A stretch of 15,872 bases of DNA from Methanocorpusculum sp. (GTDB lineage Archaea > Halobacteriota > Methanomicrobia > Methanomicrobiales > Methanocorpusculaceae). A program made the translations under genes and the position numbers. The DNA lies in contig DALTWQ010000025.1 in NCBI GenBank assembly GCA_029987025.1, forward strand, positions 1-15,872, given 5' to 3'. The notes below the pieces were generated by a model. It was not told the origin of the DNA, did not search any database, and worked only from the letters and a program-made list of their open reading frames with translations. Shown here piece by piece: positions 1 through 7,169 of this stretch (position 1 is the first letter of the stretch; each line of letters starts with the position of its first letter).

Positions 1-12
1 TTTATCCGTGGA

Positions 13-48
13 GGCTCGCGCATTGCGCGAGCCGCGGCCGAAGGCCGC
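13..48. repeat. Two adjacent GC-rich perfect hairpins
   Basis: Two perfect inverted repeats lie back to back. The first has 9-bp arms, GGCTCGCGC and GCGCGAGCC, around an ATT loop (13-33). The second has 6-bp arms, GCGGCC and GGCCGC, around a GAA loop (34-48). The pair is bracketed by two copies of ATCCGTGG (4-11 and 49-56), the same word that opens each unit of the tandem repeat that follows. No run of T follows on either strand, so a simple terminator is not supported. The function is unknown. Confidence 0.7.
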
Positions 49-70
49 ATCCGTGGTATAATCCGCGACA

Positions 71-357
71 TCCGTGTCTGGGGATAGCCTACGCATTTGG
101 TTATTTATCTCATCCGTGTCTGGAGACAGCCCACGCATTTGGTTATTTATCTCATCCGTGTCTGGTGAAGTGCCTACGCACTTGGTTATTTATCTCATCC
201 GTGTCTGGGGACAGCCCACGCATTTGGTTATTTATCTCATCCGTGTCTGGGGACAGCCCACGCATTTGGTTATTTATCTCACCCGTCTCTGATGATAGCC
301 TACGCATTTGGTTATTTATCATCTCCGTGTCTGGTGAAGCGCCTACGCATTGGTTAA
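71..357. repeat. 42-bp tandem repeat, about 6.8 units
   Basis: Units start at 71, 113, 155, 198, 240, 282 and 324, giving a period of 42, 42, 43, 42, 42 and 42. Each unit runs TCCGTGTCTGGGGA, a variable middle, ACGCATTTGG, then TTATTTATCTCA. The last unit is cut short after about 33 bases. Units differ by a few substitutions, and unit 3 carries one extra base. Open frames across the array give a 14-residue repeat, but the one-base insertion shifts the frame and there is no ribosome-binding site, so the array looks noncoding. Adjacent units touch with no unique spacer between them, so it is not a CRISPR. ATCCGTG occurs exactly seven times between 4 and 245. Confidence 0.9.
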
Positions 358-483
358 AATAACAATCCTTATTCAGAACATATCCAACGATAATTCTAAA
401 GCAGAGTAATTTTCACGCTAAATGCCGAAGAGCCAAAATTGATTTAAAAAAAAGGTTTGAAAACGTGATAGGACTTTCAGAAC
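358..483. other. Gene-free stretch between repeat array and helicase 3' end
   Basis: Together with the repeats before it, this completes a gene-free stretch at 1-483. Apart from the T-rich terminator of the helicase (on the minus strand) I see no gene, RNA or clear promoter. The sequence is AT-rich and unique within the window. Confidence 0.6.
445..455 (-). terminator. U-tract terminator of the regulator-helicase operon
   Basis: About 30 bases beyond the helicase stop, the minus strand reads CCTTTTTTTTAAATC, with eight T in a row. Archaeal RNA polymerase can stop at such T-runs without a hairpin, and no strong stem precedes it. Placement after the stop codon supports the call. Confidence 0.5.
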
Positions 484-3150
484 TTACTCATCCTTTTCTT
501 TTTTCTTCATCACAACGCCGGATGGAATCCGCGATGCTGTCTCATCATTGTCAATTTCAACGGTGATGCCGATTAAATAGGCATTCATCCGGTCAATTGC
601 TTCGCGGTTATGTGTGTCCGCTGCTGCTGCACGGGTGTAGCAGTTGTATGCTTCGTCGCGTGCGCCGCGGAGGTCGTACACTTTACCGAGTTCGGTTAAG
701 GCACGGCTGTCTGTCGGGTGATTATCAACCCATGCCGAAAGAATGCCTAAGGCATCATCATACTTGCCTGCTCTTCTGGCATCGATACCTGCTTCAACCG
801 CGTCCCACTCATTGCTCTTCTTCCGTTTCGGTGCAGGGATAAACTGGTTTGCCTCGCGTTTCTTGCGCTCGATTCTTTCCGTCTGCTCCTTCGTTGCGCG
901 GCGCGGCGTGTATGCTGCCGCCGCTGCAGGTGCTGGTTCTGCCGCCCCGGACTTTCCGGCTGATTCAGCACGCATCCGTGAATGCTCGTGCTTTGCTGCA
1001 GCATTTTGTTCCTTGCGTTTTGCAACCCATGCCGGCGGTTCTTTCTTCTTCGAAGAAAGCGCTCTTGCAGTCTCCGCTCCTGTTTTTTCGACGGATGAAG
1101 AGCGTCGTTCCTCGCGGCGTTTTTCTTTCGCCTCCTCTTCTTCGATAGCGGCAAGTTCGGCTACAATCTCCAGCGGCTCATCCATAATCTTAACCAGCCG
1201 GTCAATCTCTAAGACGCGGTTCATGCCGAGGAAATGCTCTGCCATAATCCGTCCAAGCGGAGCAAGTTCAATTCTGTTTCCGCTGATTTTAACAAGCCCG
1301 TGCTTCTGCATTTCAGATAAGGGGTCATCACCGGTTCCAACCATCGACTGTCCGATTTTTTCCGCGTCACGGAGATTTCCGCGGGCTGCAACCACGTTTG
1401 CTGCGAACTCTTCGGAGGCTTCTTCGACATCGTAAACAGGGGCTACCTCTTCCATTTTACCTTTCAGAAGTGCTATAGCAACCTCTTCTTCGGTGAGTTT
1501 GGTATCGCGGGAGTAGGATGCTCCGGGTTCTGCGAGGATAACCACACGTCCTATATCATGGAAATCCGGTCTTCCGGCACGGCCCATCATCTGGTGGAAC
1601 TCCTGCACCGTAAGCCAGTTGATACCCATTGCCAATGCGTCGAAGATAACCTGACTTGCCGGGAAATCCACGCCCGCTGCGAGTGCCGCGGTTGTTACCA
1701 CACAGGCAAGTTTTCCCTCCTCGAACTGTTTTTCAACCTGACGGCGCTCCTGCGAGGTAAGGCCTGCATGATACGGCGCTGCCAGATTTCCAATAGATGC
1801 GGCAAGCGTGTGGCATCTGGTTCTGGAGTTGGTGAAAACAATCGTCTGACCTTTGTATCCCTTGGATGATACTTTGTTGAACTCTTCGAAGACAAGTTTT
1901 TTGATGTACTTCGGCTTCGCATCCTTTTCGGTAAATATCAGGTGGCGTTCTAATGCGACCGGGCGTGCAGCATATGATACAAGCGATGCACCGAGTTTCT
2001 TTGCTAAAATATTCGGGGAACCTATTGTTGCCGAAAGATACAGGAACTGTGCTTTCGGTGCGGCATACTTCAGTCTCGCAATTAATCCGTCGAGACGGTG
2101 ACCTCTGTCAGGGTCTTCGAGCATCTGCACTTCATCGATGACAACAGTTCCGATGTTGTTTAAGGGAAGTCCTTTGCGGAGCATGTTGTCAACGCCTTCA
2201 TACGTTCCCACAACAATACCCCCTCCCGCGCCGCGGTTTCCGACAGGGCGTGTCTCGGGCAGATTCAGGCGTGACGTTCCGGTCATTACGGAGGTGGCTG
2301 CAATCTTTGCGTACTTTTCAGAGAAGCGGTCATACTTCTGGTTTGCAAGAGCCACAAGCGGGACTAAGAAAAGCATTCTCCCTCGTTTTTCGAGATAATT
2401 TTTCAGACCTGCAAGTTCTCCGATGAATGTTTTACCGGATGCAGTGGCCGCGACAACGAGCAGATCCTTACCGTACAAAAGCCCCGCTTCGACTGCGAGC
2501 TGCTGTGCGGGCATGAGGGTTTCCACGCCGCAGAGGTCGGTAAACTCACGAGGGAGAGCCAGGTTTTCGATACGTTCGGTAAGCACCTGTTCGTGTGCTT
2601 CGAGGCAGTCGAACATGGTCTTTTTCATGTCCAGCGTTTCCGGCTGGAGAATGGCTAAGACCATGTCCAAGTCGCGGTACTCTTCAAGGAGTTCTTCGAT
2701 ATGGAGCTGTGTCCTCTTGCCTAACTTTCTGATGTGGGCAAGTTCGCGGCGGAGTTCACGCTTTGCGCAGTCGAGGCAGACGAACTCGTTTCCGCAGCGG
2801 ATTCTGGTCTCATCTGTCAGAACCGTAATTCTGTCGTCAAAAAGACAGGTGCGGCAGAGAGATATTTTCTTCCAGGCAATCTGCATTCCGCGTAAGAAGT
2901 CCTGGAACTCAGGGAGAGTTTCGGTGAGCAGGACGTCGCCATTTACGCGCAGAACGGTGATGAACTCTTTTGTAGGGGTCTTTTGAACGTGCGAGGTTCC
3001 GGGTCTTCTGACGAAGAACTCCGAGGGACGCATTCCTTTTGAGGTGGATTCGAGTTCCACTGTTCCGACGTGTTTGATTTTACCTGCCTTTGCGTCGTCA
3101 CAGAAGAAGACCTTGTAACCCTTTTTATAGGGCTGGACTATGGTAGTCAC
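484..3150 (-). CDS. DEAD/DEAH-box (Ski2-like) helicase with zinc-binding N-terminal part and C-terminal TPR-like region
   Basis: An 888-aa superfamily 2 helicase, expected to unwind DNA or RNA using ATP in the cytoplasm. Four paired cysteines, C99-x2-C102 and C125-x2-C128, suggest a zinc ribbon. Helicase motif I is ATASGKT (235-241), motif II DEVQ (339-342), motif III SAT (373-375), motif V around 486-497 and motif VI QMMGRAGRP (520-528). Residues 668-780 are charged and Ala/Lys/Glu rich, probably disordered. Residues about 782-850 look like one or two TPR helix pairs. The family resembles archaeal helicases annotated with a DUF5814 domain (from memory). The start is GTG at 3150, one base after the stop of the upstream regulator, with GGTGA nine bases before it, so translation is probably coupled. 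No Sec63/Hel308-type C-terminal part is evident. Helicase activity is confident; the biological role is unknown. Confidence 0.92.
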   Translation of the reverse strand: MTTIVQPYKKGYKVFFCDDAKAGKIKHVGTVELESTSKGMRPSEFFVRRPGTSHVQKTPTKEFITVLRVNGDVLLTETLPEFQDFLRGMQIAWKKISLCRTCLFDDRITVLTDETRIRCGNEFVCLDCAKRELRRELAHIRKLGKRTQLHIEELLEEYRDLDMVLAILQPETLDMKKTMFDCLEAHEQVLTERIENLALPREFTDLCGVETLMPAQQLAVEAGLLYGKDLLVVAATASGKTFIGELAGLKNYLEKRGRMLFLVPLVALANQKYDRFSEKYAKIAATSVMTGTSRLNLPETRPVGNRGAGGGIVVGTYEGVDNMLRKGLPLNNIGTVVIDEVQMLEDPDRGHRLDGLIARLKYAAPKAQFLYLSATIGSPNILAKKLGASLVSYAARPVALERHLIFTEKDAKPKYIKKLVFEEFNKVSSKGYKGQTIVFTNSRTRCHTLAASIGNLAAPYHAGLTSQERRQVEKQFEEGKLACVVTTAALAAGVDFPASQVIFDALAMGINWLTVQEFHQMMGRAGRPDFHDIGRVVILAEPGASYSRDTKLTEEEVAIALLKGKMEEVAPVYDVEEASEEFAANVVAARGNLRDAEKIGQSMVGTGDDPLSEMQKHGLVKISGNRIELAPLGRIMAEHFLGMNRVLEIDRLVKIMDEPLEIVAELAAIEEEEAKEKRREERRSSSVEKTGAETARALSSKKKEPPAWVAKRKEQNAAAKHEHSRMRAESAGKSGAAEPAPAAAAAYTPRRATKEQTERIERKKREANQFIPAPKRKKSNEWDAVEAGIDARRAGKYDDALGILSAWVDNHPTDSRALTELGKVYDLRGARDEAYNCYTRAAAADTHNREAIDRMNAYLIGITVEIDNDETASRIPSGVVMKKKEKDE

Positions 3151-3151
3151 T

Positions 3152-3964
3152 TTACTGTTTCACCAGGTCGCAGATAGAGTAGGAAAGTCCTGCTGTTTCG
3201 AGGCGTTTTAAGAAGTCGGTGAACTCTTCATCGACAATGAGAATCAGACAGTGAAGACCGTGGAATGCTGCTTCAACGACTCCTTCGCGTGCGCCGTAGA
3301 ACATGTCCGGTGTAATATCTGCTTTTTTGAGTGCGAGATAGGATTCAAGACCGACAGCTCCGACGACGTCTTTTCCGCGTGCTGTTTCCTTCAGTTTTTC
3401 TGAATCAACGGCTAACGAACCGCCGCGGGCGATTCTGGGGACTTTGGCAACGGTTACCGTACCTTCGGTATGTTCAATAAGTCCGGCAAGACGTGCAACA
3501 CCTACGTCATCACCTTCTTTTGCGGCGGCGGCAACCATTCCCATCGCCATCTGCGGTTTTTTACCGGCATAGAGCCATCCGCCTTTCATATAGACACCGA
3601 CAGCATCCCCTTTTTCAAGGTCGCAGTCAGCAATTGCGGCCCAGGTTACAACCTGGTGCACAATGTCGCGGCGGACGTGGCGTGCGAAGGCTTCAAGAAG
3701 TTCGGAGTTGTTGATAAGGTACTCGACACCTTTGTGGGTGACATAGTATCTTCCCCTTCCTTCTGCGCTGATGAAGCCTTCTTCGGTGAGCTTTCTGACA
3801 TATTCTGAGATTGCCTGCGGTGTAACACCGAGTTTTTCTGCAATCTCCTGCTGACGGATGGACGGCTGGTGTTCAGCGACTTCTACAAGTACCTGATATC
3901 TGGTTGTCTCACGCTTGCTGCGGAGGATATTGTATATGGCAGGGTCTGTTGTGTGTTCTTCCAT
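3152..3964 (-). CDS. Winged-helix transcriptional regulator, archaeal MarR-like family
   Basis: A 270-aa protein with an N-terminal winged helix-turn-helix (about residues 20-85). The recognition helix lies around TPQAISEYVRKL (48-59) and the wing around GRGRYYVT (69-76). The remaining 185 residues form an alpha/beta domain that I do not recognise by fold. It resembles the domain annotated as DUF7839 in methanogens (from memory) and probably senses a ligand or mediates dimerisation. The start ATG at 3964 has AGGAG seven bases upstream (3972-3976). It is the first gene of a two-gene operon with the helicase, whose GTG start follows its TAA by one base. It may control its own promoter, which carries a short dyad, and possibly the divergent activase operon. 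Target and ligand are unknown. Confidence 0.85.
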   Translation of the reverse strand: MEEHTTDPAIYNILRSKRETTRYQVLVEVAEHQPSIRQQEIAEKLGVTPQAISEYVRKLTEEGFISAEGRGRYYVTHKGVEYLINNSELLEAFARHVRRDIVHQVVTWAAIADCDLEKGDAVGVYMKGGWLYAGKKPQMAMGMVAAAAKEGDDVGVARLAGLIEHTEGTVTVAKVPRIARGGSLAVDSEKLKETARGKDVVGAVGLESYLALKKADITPDMFYGAREGVVEAAFHGLHCLILIVDEEFTDFLKRLETAGLSYSICDLVKQ

Positions 3965-4005
3965 GTCTCTTCTCCTTTATTTAATTAATACTCATTTGTT
4001 TTTGA

Positions 4006-4022
4006 AGATGATAAAACATCAT
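4006..4022 (-). promoter_or_regulatory. Promoter and dyad of the regulator-helicase operon
   Basis: On the minus strand a TATA-like TTTTATCA lies about 45-50 bases before the ATG, leaving room for a roughly 20-base leader that includes the AGGAG site. It overlaps a perfect dyad, ATGAT-AAAAC-ATCAT (4008-4022). A dyad over the TATA element is a plausible autoregulatory operator for the winged-helix product. This is inference from position only. Confidence 0.35.
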
Positions 4023-4173
4023 GATTAACGCAAGTAAATTTGTGCAGGGCTTGATTTACATGCGGTTTGAAAAACATTTATCAAAACCAATTCAGTCTAT
4101 TTCTTCCTAATATTAGATACATCAACCATACAGCGGCAGGCAGTATCTCTCATGAATCAGACGCCCCATACCG

Positions 4174-4188
4174 CCAAACATATAATTG
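4174..4188 (+). promoter_or_regulatory. TATA-like element of the activase operon
   Basis: CCAAACATATAATTG contains a TATA-like core at about 4179-4186. Transcription would start near 4208-4210, only a few bases before the ATG at 4214, so the mRNA would be nearly leaderless. This agrees with the absence of a Shine-Dalgarno sequence before that ATG and supports choosing it over an upstream in-frame ATG at 4067. Confidence 0.45.
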
Positions 4189-4213
4189 TTCTAAACTCAA
4201 TATATACAACAGA

Positions 4214-7168
4214 ATGGATGAATCTGCAGAATACAGAATAGGAATTGATATCGGTTCGACAACTGTGAAGGTTATCGTACTTCCTGCGGACTCGGATACA
4301 ATCATATATCGTTCGTACGGAAGACACTTTTCCAAGGTGCGCGAAAAGACAGCGGAAGCTTTAGCAGAAGCTGCCGCACAGATTCCGCTTTCGGGGAAAA
4401 AGATACAGCTGTTAATCACCGGTTCTGCCGGTCTCGGTGTCGCCAAATCCGCAAATCTTCCCTTCATCCAGGAAGTTTTTGCAACCGCCAAAGCCGTTGA
4501 AACCTATATTCCGCAGGCAGATTCAGTAATTGAACTTGGAGGAGAAGATGCAAAAATCATCTTTTTCCGCGGCTCTCTGGAAGAACGCATGAATGGTTCA
4601 TGTGCCGGAGGGACGGGTGCATTCATTGACCAGATGGCAACTCTTCTGAATGTTTCCGTCGAAGAGCTTGACCGTTTATCCGCCGGTTATGAAAAAATAT
4701 ACCCTATAGCCTCCCGCTGCGGTGTTTTTGCCAAGACTGATATCCAGCCTATATTAAATCAGGGCGGCAGAAAAGAAGATGTTGCCGTATCCATTTATCA
4801 GGCGGTCGTTGACCAGACTATAGCAGGACTTACGCAGGGCCGGTCTCTCGGAGACACGATAGTATTCCTCGGCGGTCCGCTTTATTACTATAAAGGCCTG
4901 CGCGCACGGTTTGCAGAAACGCTTCATCTCGACGAAGAACACGCAGTATTCCCTGAAAATGCCGACTGCTTTGCAGCGCTCGGTGCGGCGTTATCTACAG
5001 AAGGTTATGCCCCGTATGTCTTCGAGGATATCTGTACCGGTATCATAAATTCCGTGTCAGATGCAGTAACAACAGATACCATGCAGCCGCTGTTTGCAGA
5101 CGAGGCCGAGTATCAGAAGTTTACCGCACGGCATAATGCAAATGCGCCGCCGGCAGCAGACATAACGAAATACACCGGCAGCGCCTGGCTCGGTATCGAT
5201 GCAGGAAGTACCACCACCAAACTGACGCTCATCGATGAAAACGACGGCATCCTCTACACATACTACGGTTCGAACCGCGGAAACCCGGTGCAGATTGTAT
5301 TAGAGGAACTCAAAAAAATCTATGGCGCATGCGGTGACCGTATTATAATCAAAGGTGCTGCTGTTACCGGATACGGAGAAAACCTGATTAAAAACGCATT
5401 CAACCTTGATGCCGGTCTGGTTGAAACCGTGGCGCATTTCAGAGCGGCGCATCACTTCAATCCTGATGTTGATTTCATCATCGACATTGGGGGGCAGGAT
5501 ATGAAATGCTTCAAAATCAGAAACGGTGCTGTAGACAGCATCTTCCTAAACGAAGCATGTTCATCCGGCTGCGGTTCGTTCATCGAAACATTCGCCCGCG
5601 CTTTAGGCTATGAGATTGAAGAGTTCTCAAAACTCGGTCTTTTCGTTAAACACCCGGTGAACTTAGGGTCCCGCTGTACGGTCTTTATGAACTCGTCAGT
5701 TAAACAGGCGCAGCGTGACGGAGCATCTGTTGCTGACATCTCTGCAGGTCTTTCCATCAGTATTGTGAAAAACGCAGTCTACAAAGTAATCCGTGCGGCA
5801 TCCGCTGATGACCTTGGAAAACACATTGTTGTGCAGGGCGGCACGTTTAAAAACGATGCAGTGCTTCGTGCCTTCGAGCAGGAACTCAAGCGTGAGGTAA
5901 CCCGTCCGGTTATTGCCGGCATCTCTGGAGCTTACGGTGCGGCTCTCTATGTAAAATCCTTAGGTCTTTCCAGATCATCGATGCTTACCGCGGAAGGCCT
6001 TTCCGGATTCTTCCACAAAGCAAAACCGATTACCTGCAAGCTTTGTACGAACCACTGTTCGCTTACCGTAAATACCTTTGACGGAGGAAGACGCTATGTT
6101 TCAGGAAACCGCTGTTCGCGCCCCTTAGGAAAAGAGAAGTCAAGCCTTCCGAATCTTGCACGGTGGAAGTATGAGAAGCTTTTATCCTACAAAGGCGTCG
6201 AAGGAGCGCCCCGCGGAAAAATCGGTCTGCCCTTCGGACTGAACACGTATGAGAATCTTCCGTTCTGGCATGCGTTCTTTACAAAGCTCGGCTTTGAAGT
6301 GGTGTTATCTCCTGAATCGAGCCGCAACATCTACCGCTTAGGTCAGCACACAATTCCTTCGGATACCGTCTGTTATCCGGCAAAACTGATTCACGGACAT
6401 ACCCTCAGCCTGATTGATGCAGGTGTTACTGAGATTTTCTACCCCTGCATGCCCTACAACTTTGATGAGCACTTAGGAGACAAGAACTTCAACTGTCCGG
6501 TTGTTGCCTACTATCCGGAACTGATTGCGGCAAACGTAAAGGAGTTGTCTAAGGTTCACTTTATGTATCCGTACTTCGGACTGCACCGTCCGAAAGACTT
6601 CGCAAAACGTGCGGCAAAATACTTCGGTGACGAGTTCGGCATCCCTGCAAAAGATGTGAAGAATGCAGCAAAAGCCGCATACGAAGCCTACGAGGAGTAC
6701 AAGAAAGAACTCCGCGAAAAAGGTGAGGAGTACATCAGATACGCACGCGAACACGGCTGCAAGATTCTTGTAATGGCAGGAAGGCCGTATCATATCGACC
6801 CTGAAATCGGTCACGGTATTGATGAACTCGCGGTCTCGTACGGTTTTGTGCTGATAACAGAAGACTCCATCTCGCATCTGCGCGGGAAAGGAGAGCGTCA
6901 CATCTTAAATCAGTGGACGTATCATTCCCGGCTCTACGCGGCAGCGGAGTATGTCTGCACCCAGCCGGATATGCAGCTGATGCAGCTTGTCTCATTCGGC
7001 TGCGGTACTGATGCCGTCACAACTGATGAGGTCCGTGAGATTTTAGAGACCGGCGGAAAAATCTACACGCAGATAAAAATTGATGAGATAAGCAATCTCG
7101 GCGCTATTACGATTCGTCTCAGAAGTCTGATGGCAGCAGTAGAAGCACGTGATGCGGGAGGATTCTGA
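4214..7168 (+). CDS. Twin-domain CoA-substrate-specific enzyme activase (BadF/BadG/BcrA/HgdC family) with DUF2229-like C-terminus
   Basis: A 984-aa protein built of two ASKHA ATPase domains and a cysteine-rich C-terminal part. Relatives use ATP to drive low-potential electrons from a [4Fe-4S] cluster into 2-hydroxyacyl-CoA dehydratases, benzoyl-CoA reductases or double-cubane reductases. Domain 1 has GIDIGST (10-16), C130 in NGSCAGGTG and C169 in SRCGVF. Domain 2 has GIDAGST (327-333), C449 in NEACSSGCG and C488 in SRCTVF. These are the positions of the two cluster ligands in HgdC, so both halves keep a pair. The C-terminal part (about 605-984) has C608-x2-C611-x3-C615, C634, C720 and C745, and resembles the COG3580/DUF2229 module. 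An in-frame ATG at 4067 would add 49 residues unlike the family; I chose 4214 because the family motif begins right after it and a TATA-like element sits upstream. Its partner gene follows after one base. The substrate is unknown. Confidence 0.9.
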   Translation: MDESAEYRIGIDIGSTTVKVIVLPADSDTIIYRSYGRHFSKVREKTAEALAEAAAQIPLSGKKIQLLITGSAGLGVAKSANLPFIQEVFATAKAVETYIPQADSVIELGGEDAKIIFFRGSLEERMNGSCAGGTGAFIDQMATLLNVSVEELDRLSAGYEKIYPIASRCGVFAKTDIQPILNQGGRKEDVAVSIYQAVVDQTIAGLTQGRSLGDTIVFLGGPLYYYKGLRARFAETLHLDEEHAVFPENADCFAALGAALSTEGYAPYVFEDICTGIINSVSDAVTTDTMQPLFADEAEYQKFTARHNANAPPAADITKYTGSAWLGIDAGSTTTKLTLIDENDGILYTYYGSNRGNPVQIVLEELKKIYGACGDRIIIKGAAVTGYGENLIKNAFNLDAGLVETVAHFRAAHHFNPDVDFIIDIGGQDMKCFKIRNGAVDSIFLNEACSSGCGSFIETFARALGYEIEEFSKLGLFVKHPVNLGSRCTVFMNSSVKQAQRDGASVADISAGLSISIVKNAVYKVIRAASADDLGKHIVVQGGTFKNDAVLRAFEQELKREVTRPVIAGISGAYGAALYVKSLGLSRSSMLTAEGLSGFFHKAKPITCKLCTNHCSLTVNTFDGGRRYVSGNRCSRPLGKEKSSLPNLARWKYEKLLSYKGVEGAPRGKIGLPFGLNTYENLPFWHAFFTKLGFEVVLSPESSRNIYRLGQHTIPSDTVCYPAKLIHGHTLSLIDAGVTEIFYPCMPYNFDEHLGDKNFNCPVVAYYPELIAANVKELSKVHFMYPYFGLHRPKDFAKRAAKYFGDEFGIPAKDVKNAAKAAYEAYEEYKKELREKGEEYIRYAREHGCKILVMAGRPYHIDPEIGHGIDELAVSYGFVLITEDSISHLRGKGERHILNQWTYHSRLYAAAEYVCTQPDMQLMQLVSFGCGTDAVTTDEVREILETGGKIYTQIKIDEISNLGAITIRLRSLMAAVEARDAGGF
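7156..7162 (+). promoter_or_regulatory. Ribosome-binding site fixing the start of the HgdB-like gene
   Basis: GGGAGGA lies seven bases before the ATG at 7170 and inside the last codons of the activase gene. It decides in favour of that ATG over the in-frame GTG at 7149, which would put this site inside the coding region. Stop (7166-7168) and start are separated by one base, which implies coupled translation. Confidence 0.75.
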
Positions 7169-7169
7169 T

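Noticed and set aside
71..357. CRISPR array
   Set aside because: Units follow one another directly with no unique spacers, and no cas gene is present.
74..362. Repeat-encoded proteins with a 14-residue period in two frames
   Set aside because: The frames are a by-product of a 42-bp tandem repeat. A one-base insertion in unit 3 breaks the frame, and there is no ribosome-binding site.
743..1435. 230-aa open frame on the plus strand
   Set aside because: It lies antisense to the low-complexity and helicase part of the 888-aa gene, has Ser/Ala-rich composition typical of a shadow frame, and has no start signal.
2423..2986. 187-aa open frame on the plus strand
   Set aside because: It is antisense to the helicase N-terminal region, with Ser/Arg-rich shadow composition and no recognisable domain.
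4067..4213. 49-residue N-terminal extension of the activase
   Set aside because: The family begins with the GIDIGST region, which follows the ATG at 4214 closely. The extension has no family-like sequence, and a TATA-like element lies inside it.
7149..7169. GTG start for the HgdB-like gene
   Set aside because: The strong GGGAGGA site lies downstream of this GTG and is correctly spaced for the ATG at 7170.
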